A stretch of DNA of 64,000 nt from Eupeodes corollae. Taxonomy: Eukaryota; Arthropoda; Insecta; Diptera; Syrphidae. The notes under the pieces were generated by a model. It was not told where the DNA came from, searched no databases, and saw nothing but the letters and a program-made list of their open reading frames with translations. The stretch spans positions 133,092,153-133,156,152 of the forward strand of contig NC_079149.1 of the NCBI RefSeq assembly GCF_945859685.1, written 5' to 3'. Below, piece after piece: positions 44,140 to 55,339 of the stretch. How positions within the stretch are numbered: the first letter of the stretch is position 1; each line of letters opens with the position of its first letter. The translations under genes were made by a program, and so were the position numbers.

Positions 44140-45730
44140 TATGACAAATTCCATAAATCAGAGGATGCAAAATTCGTTCTAATTTATCCTCAAACTTAAG
44201 GTTTTGACTAAAGACCTTATTTTACCTTTATTATACAAATATCCAAATTATATAACGGCGATAGAACCACTCAACCTCAGCGACGCAGAGCAAAAATTCC
44301 GCCTTCCCGACCTTGACGAAGTGAATATAGCTATATCTAAACTGCCGGAGCTGACGGCATCGCTGCCAAACTATTCAAAGCAGCAGGCGATGGCTTGGTA
44401 AGGAGCATGCACCAACTCATTTGCAAAATATGGTCGGAAGAAAGCATGCCCGATGAGTTGAATCTCAGCATAGTGTGCCCGATACATAAGAAAGTAGACC
44501 CTCTAAATTGCGCCAACTACAGAGGCATCAGTCTCCTTAACATTGCATATAAGATCCTTTCTACCGTATTATGTGAAAGTCTGAAGTCGTTCGTCAACAA
44601 CCTGATAGGTCGTTATCAATATGGCTTCAGACCAGGAAAGTCCACTATCGACCAAATATTCACACTACGGCAGATCTTGAAAAAAACCCAGGAGCTTTAA
44701 ATCGATACCCACCATCTCTTTATCGATTTTAAAGCCACGTACAACATAAATAGGGAAGAGCTCTACAGAGCAATGTCTAGTTTTGGCATCCCTGTCAAAC
44801 TCAGCCTTTTGTGCAGAATGACGGTGGGGAATGCACGCTGCTCTACCAAGGTCAGAAAAGATCTCACCGATGCATTTGGTGTCAAAAAATGTTTTAGACA
44901 AGGCGATGCACTGTCATGCGACTTCTTCAACATCGTTCTGGAAAGAATTGTGCAAAACTCAACCGTCAACACTAGAGGCACAATCTTCCAAACGTCCATC
45001 CAATTACTCGGATACGCAGATGATATTGACATAATTAGAAGATCAAAGCGTGATGTCAGTGGAGCGTTCTTGAGCATTGCGACGGAAGCGAAGAAGATGG
45101 GTTTAGTGGTCAATGAGGGCAAGACCAAGTATATTCTGTCATCAAAAAATGGCATTGAACAACGACGTCTTGGACAAAACGTCACCATGGACAGCTATAA
45201 CTTTGAGGTAGTTAGGAACTTTGTCTACCATACGACAATAACTCTTGCGAATCGCTGCTTCTTGGACTTAGAAGGCAATTGAGAAGTAAAGTCCTCTCTC
45301 GAGCATCTAAAATCAGCATCTATAAGACACTCATCATCCCGGTTCTCATTTATGGCGCTGAGGCCTGGACCCTGTCACAGAAAGATGAGAGCGTCTTACG
45401 ATGCTTCGAGAGAACAATTCTTCGGGTGATTTTTGGTCCCGTACGCATAGATGGAGAATGGAGGAGAAGATATAACGACGAACTGTACGGGCTGCGGGCT
45501 GTACAGCGACACTGACCTTGCTTAGATGGCTGGGCGAATGGACATAAACGATCCAGCCCGAAAGGTCTTCAAAGACCGCGACTCAGGTGGCGCACCCAGG
45601 TAGGAGAGGATCTCAACCAACTTGGCGTGTGAAACTGGAGACAGCTAGCTAGGGACGGAGCTGGTTGGAGACGCATGTTTGTTGAGGTCCAGGTCCGCCC
45701 CGGACTGTAGCGCCACCTTAAGTAAGTATT
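44140..45730 (+). mobile_element. RTE-like LINE, RT and 3' end, decayed
   Basis: RT pieces in order: KLPELTASLPNYSK (a broken K-A-G-DG-P block), LNLSIVCPIHKKVDPLNCAN, YRGISLLNIAYKILSTVL, RYQYGFRPGKSTIDQIF, LFIDFKATYN and FRQGDALSCDFFNIVLERIV. The catalytic box is GYADDIDII at about 45007-45035, then YGAEAWTLSQ near 45355. The 3' end is TGTAGCGCCACCTTAAGTAA near 45708-45727. Frame breaks occur at about 44395, 44700 and 45280; no endonuclease is left. The fragment at 59897-60360 is the 3' end of a related copy. Confidence 0.85.
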
Positions 45731-47730
45731 ATTCAAATATCAGTGACAGCGTACAATCATTTTTAGAAGCAATTCATTCCTATAATTTTTTAATTATATT
45801 GATTCATTGTTTTATAAATAAACACGATTGATTGTTGGCCAAACAAAAAAATAATCAGACAATATTTATTAATTAAATAGTTTTTTTTACATTAAAAAGA
45901 AACTTAACTTAAACCTAAAGTTCCCCGAAGAGTAGTTCTAGTCACAAAAATAGCTTTTTCTGCAATAAGCCGTTTGGATTCGGCATTTAAACTTAAGGTC
46001 TCCTCTATGACTGACATTACTCGCATTAAGAAATTGTTTAGTTGAGCATTTTACACTACTAGTCAATGGGCTAAAAATTATTTTAAGCTAAGTATACACT
46101 ATTGAAAGATCTTCCAACATTCCAATATTGGCTGAACTGTCAATAGTCTTTCAATAGCATCCCATTTTTTGTATTAAGCGAAAATTTGTCCATTTCTACG
46201 GTTGTTTGATCTTTTTCAAATACTATACAATTTTTTGGTAGAAAATCGGCTGACAATTGCCAACATTAGTGATTTTTTATCAAAAATTGTATACAAAATA
46301 TATAAAATCTTACAACAGCATCGGCTTGAATAATTTCCAGAAGAATTGTCACTAGTAAAATTGGAGGTTTTGAGTGGGTTTGATCAATTCACCTTATATT
46401 ATATCTTCTAAGTTTTGTTTGTTGTTTCCTGCTTAAAAACAAGAACACCATTCACTACCGAATAAGTAGATAACCATTCAATTATTTCAGAATGCAAACA
46501 TTTAGTACTTACTACTTAGACGAGTTTAAACGATTGGCTGCCAATTCTTTTCCTGTTACTTTTGACAGATAAAATTGGGTTCTAGCATTAAAATCTGACA
46601 GTATTATAAATCTTCCAGTCGTGTATCTTAGCTTTAGTTAGAAGTAAAGCCAACATACGAAATTCAGTATTGAGATACATAAATGCTTTTGAAGTTTTGA
46701 GTTGTAGGAAATCTTGAATAATTTTGCAATATACTTTTATTACTTAATTTTCAAAACCGATAACTAACTTTTTTTCTCCGGCTATTATCTTCTGAGACAA
46801 TATTTTTGAGGTACTAGGTGACAATTTAAAATAAAAAATAGTGTGACCTAAGCCCTAACAAATCAAAATCCACATTAATTCGCATTCAAAGTCAACAAAA
46901 AATTACATTATTGGAATTCTAAACGAGTGAACAGTAACAAAGTTTAAAAGCGATAAATAAGGATCTATTGAATATTAGCTAAGCCAATATAAAAAAAACT
47001 TTAAGGCAACCTTAAACGCGTTTAGCTTTTTAAATTTAATTCGAATGAACCCTGAAAAACAGAGCGTTTATAGAAATAGATAGCAATTGAACTGAAATAG
47101 AAAGATTTTAAATCCGTCATAAGCGTTAAGATGAGTTTTCCCTAAGATTTTAATTAATTCTTAATTTTAAGGGACTGTTTCATAACATTAAAGTTAAGCT
47201 TTGAGTAGTTACACAGCACTTAATTATTTTCTATGTATTTAAATTCTTCTCTAAGCGAATTTTCAAATCCACTATTCTCATGAATGTACGTATTTGTTAA
47301 CTAATGGAAAGTTATTCTAATTTTTCAGTATTGTACAAAGATTTTGAAAAATGGAAAAAAGTTGGTTGGTGACTGCAGAGAAACGTGAAAAAAAAATCCT
47401 TTTGATTTTTCAAAATGGAAGCAACACTAGAACGTACATCAGCGGAAAAGTGGACACCGTGTGTATTCTAGATGTCACTTCTTTCAACGCCATGAAAAAT
47501 TTGCACAACTTAAACAGATGTCGCTGAGTATTCCTTACTTTCCTTGCCATTGCGAAATCGAATTGGAATCATTTTATTAAAATATTGAATGAAAAATTCA
47601 TAAACACAGCAATCCAGTCATAATAAGTCAAGGAAACTACTTTGCCGACATACCTCGTTTTGATGATCAGGTACTTACATTTTGAATTTCAGTAAGTGCG
47701 GTTATAGTGAATTTTTGTAAATAAAGAATA
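45731..47730. other. AT-rich spacer
   Basis: No gene. It holds the possible MITE described at 46089-46640. The rest is AT-rich without a recognised repeat. Confidence 0.45.
46089..46640. repeat. possible MITE with imperfect inverted ends
   Basis: AAGCTAAGTATACAC near 46088 is mirrored by GTGTATCTTAGCTTT near 46622, and GAAAGATCTTCCA is mirrored loosely by AAATCTTCCAG. No ORF and no second copy seen in the window, so this is weak. Confidence 0.3.
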
Positions 47731-49230
47731 ATGGCAAGAATTTCTTCGAAACTAAAACGAAATATATCGGATGAAAATAGAATATTTCAAGATGAATGGG
47801 AAACAGAATTTTTTGTTGTGTCAAGTAAAAACAACGCGGCTACTTGTTTAATATGCCGTGAAAAAGTTATTTAAAAAAAACTATAATATTGGTCGTCATT
47901 TTAACACAAAACTGTTTAAAAAGTTCATTACAACAGCAAGAAAATGTTATGTCCGTGGAATTATCTCAAAACTCTGTGGTAACTAAAAAATTTCTCGTTG
48001 AATTTTTTTGACTCTTCAAGGAAATCTTTAAATAGAATTACTTTTTCTTCTTTCAACGCAAAGTTCCTCTCCTCCGATTGCTTGCAATCTCTGATAAATC
48101 CATCGGCGGATCACTTTTGTATTCATAATTTGTTCCCTTTTTTTCAGCCCACGACCTAGAAGTAGAAGAAGTAGCGCTTGGTGAAGTGGATTCCGCTGAA
48201 GGATTGTTAGATATTGTAGAGAAAAGAATTTAATCTTCGAAGAATTTTTCAAATTCCTTCAGATGAAAGGTCAGACCCTTTCCTTTGATACAATTTCAAA
48301 TTTTCTAGAGGAGAATGACATTGATATTAAGAAAATCGTGGGTGTATGTCCATCCATGACTAGATCTGAAAATGGATTTATAATCTTGTTTCACAAAAAT
48401 ATAGTTTGACAAATTTAATTACATTTCGTTGCATTATTCACCAAAAAAACTTGGCAGCACGGATTATTAATTTAATAATCGATGAAGATTGTAATTGATA
48501 TTGTGAAATATATTCGAGCGAGAGAATTAAACCACAGAAAATTTAAAAGCCTTTTGAAAGAATTGGGAATTGAGTATGGTGACGTTCTTTTGCATACCTC
48601 AGTGGGATGGCTTACTAGGAGAAGGGTTTTGGAAAGGTTTTTCCCTTGCGCCACGAAATAATCCTCATCTTACAAAAAAATAACAACGTTTACTCAGAAT
48701 TGCAAGATGATCAATTATGGTCTTTTAGCATTTTAATGAGATATCACAGGAAAACTAAATAGCCTCGATCGAAATTTACAAGGACGAAATAACATAATTT
48801 CACAGATGGCAAGTAAAATATTTTCTTTTGAAGAAAAGCTTAATTCTTTTCATGAAGAAATAAGAAGGAAACAGCTACAAAATTTTCCAACAATGGTAAT
48901 AGCTACAAAGGACCTCATCGACATCTCTGAAGAAAACTGCTCAAAAATATTGAATTACTTGACAGCACTGTCAAAAGAATTTGAAAAAAGATTTCATGAT
49001 ATCAGAAAAATAAAAAAATGCTTAACGCTTGTAGAAAACCCATGGCATCTGGAAACAATGACTATCTCACAAGTGGCTTCTGTTTTAAATCAAGATCAGT
49101 CAAAGTTTTTTAATGAGCTCATCGATTTTAAAAACGATTCAAATCTTTAAGCTCTGTTTAAGGAAAAAAGGGGAATACTTAGAATTTTGGAGCATTGTCA
49201 TTAGGTTGGCATGCAGCAACAAGCCAAATC
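47731..49230 (+). pseudogene. decayed hAT transposase (BED-finger, GTF2IRD2/ZBED-like type)
   Basis: ATG 47731 opens MARISSKLKRNISDENRIFQ, then DEWETEFFVV and CLICREKV, the BED-like start seen in hAT transposases related to GTF2IRD2-like proteins. A stop follows, then a broken finger end (YNIGRHFNTK). Further on, scattered over frames, are remnants of the core: HQKNLAARII near 48430, EYGDVLLHTSVGWLTRRRVL near 48570, and then an intact 114-residue piece from 48806 (MASKIFSFEEKLNSFHEEIR, NFPTMVIATKDL). Dead; distinct from the hAT at 24355. There are no clear terminal repeats. Confidence 0.7.
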
Positions 49231-49839
49231 TAAATATTTTCAATAAATAAATAAATACATAATGATGTATGAATGCATATTAAAATCAGTATTATTATTT
49301 ACGACAAAAAAAAATTTGCGTGGCGCGGGGTAGCGTTACAAAAGTACAAATTGTGCACTGTATCAAAGAAAATACATGGCTCACGTCTTTTTTCTACAGC
49401 CGAAAACACGCCCTGAGGCCGACTTCATTTAAGATTCGATTTGGTAAATTCTAATGCCAAACATTGGATTTCCTTATATCTCCATATGGCTGTTCAAAAC
49501 CTTACCGAATTCAACCTATGGCCTTTCAAAAAGAACATCTTATTTAATTAGAGAAAAAAATTAGGAACATGTTTGCTCCTTACCATAATTCTTTTAACAG
49601 TGTTAACTGTAAGCTATCAGTCACATTGAGTTCTTCATCCTTCAAATAAGCTACTTGACACATTAACTTCTAGCTAGAATATTATTTACTTCTTAATTTC
49701 CTAACAGCTTAACTGTGACTTAACTTTTATAATGCGGAATAGGTCCTTAAAGTCCTATAACCTAATATATTATGTGTGTTAAATAAAGAATATGAAATAA
49801 ATAAACACTTTTCCTCAATGACATTCCTGTTCATAAGCG
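49231..49839. other. spacer
   Basis: No gene recognised. A GGCGCGGGGTAGC patch at 49322 is unusual in the AT-rich context but has no identifiable partner. Confidence 0.4.
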
Positions 49840-51420
49840 AATACACAAACCATGTACAAACTATACCTTATACACAAACCTCCATTACACCACTCACTCT
49901 CAAACACTGACTTTCATTTCGCCGCAAATTTTCCCCTTAATTGCATTTGCTTGCATTTGACATTCTCTTTTCGTTGCACCTTGCTTTTCACAATTTCATT
50001 CATCAATTATTTTTTCCTCTCAATGTTTTGTCCATTTTGCTTTGGTCATTTTTGCTCCTTTTCCTTTCGCTTGCGCAAAAACAACCAAAACAACAACAAC
50101 AACCAAACGAAAAGAAAAACACACCAACTTTTTTGTCGCCTTGGTTATCTTCGTCGGCGAAAACCAACAACAGTCGTTTTTCAATTCTCCTTCGGTTGGT
50201 TTCTCTTGGTCTCGCAGCCGCAACGCAACGTAACTCGAAGTCGACATAGGATTAACGGGTTAACAAAAAGAAAATTCACACAGCCAAACCGTTTAATTAA
50301 CAAATTAAACAAAACAAAAAGAAAGAAAAGGAAAAACAAGATAACAGAATTTATGGACTTTAACTTTAATAATTCACGCTGTGCGTATAAATAAATTATT
50401 TATTATTATCAATGCGTGTTTCACTTAAGTACATGGTGTAAGTGTAAAGTGTAGGATTTGTCTCCAACTCCACTCCGACTCCATCCATAGATAAAGAAAA
50501 ATCATAGGGAGTGAGTGAAAAGTTGTTCCCTCTTTTTAAAAAAAATTCCAAGTGTTGTTGTTTTTGTTGTTGTTGTTGTGGAATGTTGAGTGAATATTTT
50601 TGCGGGGTGTATAGATAAATTGGAAATTAAATTTTCAGCTGATTAGAAATTAGAAAACAGAAATTGAAAATTTTGCATTGGAGCATCCAGAAATTCATCT
50701 TCCTACTTCCTTCCGGATCCACCTGTACATTTTGTAAATCGGAAACTGGGTAAGTTCTCAATTTGTTTGTTCTGTTGCTGTTTTCATATACATTATTATT
50801 ATTATTACATTTTGATTACCTACCCCTTGTCCCTTCCCTTGTCAACCTGCCTTCCAGCCTGCCTATCTATATCTAAAGGAAAAAAAATATGTGTGTACCT
50901 GTACATCTATCTCTTGACTGACTTGAATGGTGCTCCTTTGAAAAGGATAAAAGAACGAACGAAGGAAGGACAGGACACTATCCCTTGTTGGATGGAAATT
51001 GCATTTTCACGGTCATTGTCTTGTGGTTTGTCGTTTATCATCATCGTCGTCGTTGTCGTCGACATTGTGCCGCCACCTAAAATAAAAACTAACTCACATC
51101 TATGTACACTCATCTCATCTCGTCACGACGACGATGACGAGGGTGAGGGCGAGGACGAATGGAGGAAGGTTTCTACTTTGGGTCGGGCTCGGCATCGGCA
51201 GTCGGGACTCGGGACGGGATGCTGCGAAAGCAAATTCATTGGTTTTCTGTAACAAAGCGGAAAATCGATAAAAAGGATTTTCCCAGTCACAGTCAGTCAC
51301 TCGCTGAACTGGTGAACTGGATGCTGGATGGTGCGCGGACGGTGACGGTGACGGCGACGACGGTTAGGGGGAGTGGTATTGGGTGGAAATAAATTTGTGG
51401 GTGGCAGATTTGTTTCTTCT
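49840..51420 (+). other. less AT-rich stretch, candidate host 5' exon with splice donor at 50750
   Basis: This region differs from its surroundings: fewer A/T runs, CAA/TTG repeats (50090-50105, 50555-50580), a GAC/GTC-rich part (51040-51065, 51120-51160, 51335-51365) and C/T-rich tracts. CTGGGTAAGTTC at 50747-50758 is an excellent donor. The ORFs at 49852-50394 and 50767-51252 have low-complexity composition and no domain. It could be the untranslated first exon of a gene lying to the right outside the window. Not proven. Confidence 0.3.
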
Positions 51421-51979
51421 TCTTTTTATACTATTTGTTGAAATACGATATATTTCTCCTCGTATATAGATTGAGTGGGTAGGTAATTGAAACATTTTTC
51501 TTTTTTATTTACTTCTTACTCATCGCCATCAGATATATCACACGCATTTTAAAAATTATGGCCTTATAATAAAAAGACGTTTTGGTACCTATCAACTTCT
51601 TGTAGGTATAAAAACTGCTTACAGTTGATGATTTATAAGAATATAAAAATAAACTAGATACCTTTTTTTAAAAAAGGTAAGTTAACGGGACCAAATAATT
51701 CACCTTTATTACTTAGTTTTTTTTTTATTACAAATATTTATTTCCTGTAAAATAAAACGCTTCGGGAAATTTGTATTCACACAGGAATAAATTACTGTCA
51801 TACTCAATAAGGACTTTAATTTTGCATCGTCATATCTTTACATTTAAATGGTTCTTAATGTTACATTGTTAATAATAAAAACTAACATATATTACAAAAA
51901 TGTTTGTAGTTTATTATGCACCTTGTTTTAATCCCGTTTCTTAAAATCCCGCTTTTTATTGAGTGATTTTTAAAAATCA

Positions 51980-52385
51980 GGGGTAAGTTCAGACAACATA
52001 AGGGACTTCATTTGCAGTTAACTGCCTTCTTTGAACGTAAAATTAGACCAAGGCAACTAGTTAGTCTTGCAAGTGTCATAAACTTCAAGCTCGGAACTTT
52101 AATTCACTTACCTCTACCTTCAGTTGACCGTGCAAAAACTACTAAGAACTTAATTGTCGACAAAAACCTCCTAAAGTAAGCTACAAATCCAGTTGGACTT
52201 GAATTTTGTGTTTTAAGAAAATTAGTTTTAGTATTCCTCTTCCAATTTGACAAAGAACCCTTTTACATAATACATAAAATAGAATTGTGCCGAAAATAAA
52301 TAAATCACAGAGTAATAAAGTTCAGCAATCAGTTAAGTTAAAAACTATGCATGATTAGTTGTCATTCTGACATAAGTGCGGAGTT
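51980..52385 (-). repeat. Rep-B copy 5
   Basis: Starts TTCAGACAACATAAGGGACT, has AGGCAACTAGTTAGTC, CTTCAGTTGACCGTGCAAAA and AAATAAATAAATCACAGAGT, and ends TTGTCATTCTGACATAAGTG. Reverse orientation of copy 1. The stretch 51421-51979 before it is AT-rich without a gene. Confidence 0.75.
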
Positions 52386-52439
52386 GGCCTTATATTTAGT
52401 TAGGGGTCGGTTATAGTCATAGACAGTAGACACATCATA

Positions 52440-53525
52440 TGGCGTTTTTAACTTCCCATAGGAAGTTATTGTAATGGGTCCGATTTGTCAAATTGAAAAT
52501 TTTGACATTTCTCGACGTTTCAAGGTCCCTAGAGTCGAAATAAAAGATTTTTAGAAAGATGTCTGTGCGTGCGTGTGTACGTACGTTTGTACGTCCGTAC
52601 GCCCGTACGTTCGCGACGTTTTTTTCGTCGGCCATAGCTCAAGAACCAGAAGAGATATCGACTTCAAATAAATTTTGTTATACAGATAATAAGGCAGAAA
52701 GATGCAGAAAGGGCTCTCAAGAAAATTGCGTGGGTGGATTTTTTACCATAGCAGTTTGAAAAAAAGGTGAAAATTTTGGTTAACCCTAAATATCTTACGA
52801 ACCAAAAACGCTAGAGACTTGAATTAAGAATGTAATAAACTGTAACGTAATACCAAACAAGGATATTTTTTTGGAAAAATTTCATTTAACGGTTTTTTTT
52901 ATAAATCAAAAAAACTAAAATATGATTTCATCTCCAAAATAATTTTGTGCAACGAAGAATAATGTTTTTGACATCTGATTAAATTTTGAGAAAATCGTTT
53001 TTTACAAATAATAAAAACCTAAAAAAAAATTAATAAAAGTTGGTAAAAATTGATTTCCGACTCAAATATCTTTTCAAAACTTTGAGATATTGGCTTTAAT
53101 TTACTTATATCTTTCATTTAGTAACATTTTGAAAAAATCTAAATGACAGTTTTTTTTCCAAAGTTTAAAAACTGGAAAAAAATTAACAAAAGTTGGTAAA
53201 AAATAATTTTCGACTCAAATATCTTATAAAAAATTTGAGATAATAGCGTCTTATTAATTTTTACTTATAAGAAATATTGTTTTCAACACTAGGACAAAGT
53301 TTGAGAAAAATCGAATTGACAGTTTTTTTTTACAAAAAATAGAAACCTAAAAAAAAATGTATAAAAGTTGGTAAAAATTGATTTTCGACTCAAATAGCTT
53401 TTCAAAAATTAAAAATATTGGCTTCAAACTTATTTCATTTCACAGAAACTATTGTTTTCGATATTCAGTACTTTTTATATTAAAATCCAACAATCCGTTT
53501 TTTCATACAGAAATAAAATCTACAA
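52440..53525 (-). repeat. Rep-A copy 4, truncated at the GGCTGGG end
   Basis: Begins AACTTCCCATAGGAAGTTAT, then GGGTCCGATTTGTCAAATTG, the ACGT-rich tract near 52575-52620, and three ~165-175-bp subrepeats starting GGTAAAAATTGATT near 53041, 53195 and 53370. It stops around 53525 without the terminal GACAGACGGGATGGG segment. Confidence 0.85.
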
Positions 53526-53846
53526 AAAATAGTACGCATGTATCATACTGTCATGATTTGAAATGTCTTCCGTATAAAGGCGTTCAAAATTTTCTTTTAT
53601 CAAATTAATTAATAAAACAGTCATAGAGTTGGTCCATTTGGCTCTGAAATAAATTTGATTCATAAAAATGCTGTATGCGATTAGTTTTTTATAAATTATC
53701 TTTCCTTCTGCACTAAAGCGACTAGCCTCTTCCGTCATTTTTATTGTTTTGACGATATTTTTTTTTTTAATTTCCCGGCTTTCAAATATCAAATTGTTTG
53801 TGTTCATCATTTTACTCTGTTATTTTATTCTGAGCTCACAGATCGT
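53526..53846. other. spacer
   Basis: The antisense ORF at 53520-53810 has no recognised domain; no other feature. Confidence 0.35.
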
Positions 53847-53975
53847 GCTCTGAACATGTTCAGAACTAAAAAAGAAACACGAATTCGAAGCTCTGAACGA
53901 TCAGAGCTCAAAAAGAAACACAATTATTCTTTTGACAGTTCGAGCTCTGCTCTGGACAAAAAAAGAAAAACGCCA
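53847..53975. repeat. about three ~45-bp units, each with a palindromic core
   Basis: The palindrome TCTGAACATGTTCAGA (53849-53864, perfect) and the near-palindrome AGCTCTGAACGATCAGAGCT (53889-53908), then a degenerate CGAGCTCTGCTCTGG, are each followed by an AAAAAGAAACAC-type tail. A small tandem array of dyad sites in an otherwise plain region. Confidence 0.6.
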
Positions 53976-55339
53976 ATGTAAACACCAGAAACCACTCTGT
54001 CATTCATGTTTGCCTACAAGTTGAAATGTCAATTCTTACGCACCCTAAATTGTAATATCAATTCACCACTGCTAAAGTCAATTCACCACGAAAATAAAGT
54101 AGAGTGATGAGAAATTATTAAGGGGAGGCACCTAGTGGCTACATCGACATAAGCTATGACATTTTTTGGCAAGAGTACGATAACTCAGGCGACAAAGTTT
54201 GATGACGGATTTGTATAGAACAGTTAAAAAAAAAGCATTTTTTACTAAGGGGGCGGTCCATTTCCCTCCGTTTTGGTAAAACTTACAACTGAGTTTTATA
54301 CATTTTTTAGAGCCAACACTTTTGTCTATTAACTTGTTTTTAAATCAAGTCAAAACTATGCAAATTAAAATAGTCTGGTAAGATATTATATTTTTAAAAA
54401 ATATTTATTAATCCGATCATCTCAGATGTCAACTTAAGACTAACATCGAAAAACATTTTTGCTGTAAACTGTCATCAAATATGGTTAAACAAAGGACTTT
54501 TGGTTTTTTTATACATTTAGGAAAACAACATGGTCAACAGTGATTGAAATGTAACAAAATATTTAATATCATATTTTATGATCGAGACGATCGTGCTTAA
54601 TGCTAATTATTATATTTTGGTTTATATTTTTTAATTACAAAAAAGGTAAAAAAAAGTGTAATTTTTAAAACTTTAAGATTATCTACTTGTGTTTTTAGAA
54701 TTATTTGTTCATATTTGTTTTTGATCAAAACTGAAAACTAGATGATTTTATGTCTTCTAGTTCTTGAGAAAATTACCAAAAAAATGTATCTTAATTGAAT
54801 TATTTTTTCCTTCTTTGAGTATTTACGTAGTCTTATTTTGATAGTAATAATCGAATATTTATTAAAGTATGTATACTCATGATAATAAACTTTGGCTAGA
54901 AGTCTTTGAGTTTGAAAGTGGCAAGAAATTGTTAATTTTTAACCTCACTATATTTAAAAGTGTGTACTACGTATAATACACTTTTCAATTCAATAAAAAG
55001 TTATAATTTTTTCATATACAATTTATTTAATGAATACATTTCACTTACCTACTTTCCCCACCTTTAATTAATTTTGCTAATTTCAAAATCTGCTGAAAAA
55101 AACAAAATCTTAGTTTCCTTTAGTGTTCGAAATTAAAAATAAAAACAGTACATACATAATTTCCTTATTAACTACAATAATTATAGATACTATTCATGTA
55201 ATATTTTATCTAAAGGTTTTTGGCTATACATTTTATTACATCTCTTATAAAAATAAAGAAATTATTGCCTATGCGCACTTAAGTCTGCCTAAGTTTTATG
55301 GAAACAGTGCATTGTTGTGTAAATGCTTAATTTTTTATT
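53976..55339. other. AT-rich spacer
   Basis: No gene or named repeat. Confidence 0.5.

Noticed and set aside
49852..50394. 180-residue ORF
   Set aside because: Low-complexity His/Phe/Asn/Lys composition produced by CAA/AAC repeats; no domain or start context.
50767..51252. 161-residue ORF
   Set aside because: Composition follows simple repeats, and it begins just after a strong splice donor, so it would be intronic.
53847..53975. Regular palindromic repeats read as a CRISPR array
   Set aside because: Eukaryotic context, only three imperfect units, no cas genes, spacers are A-rich repeats.
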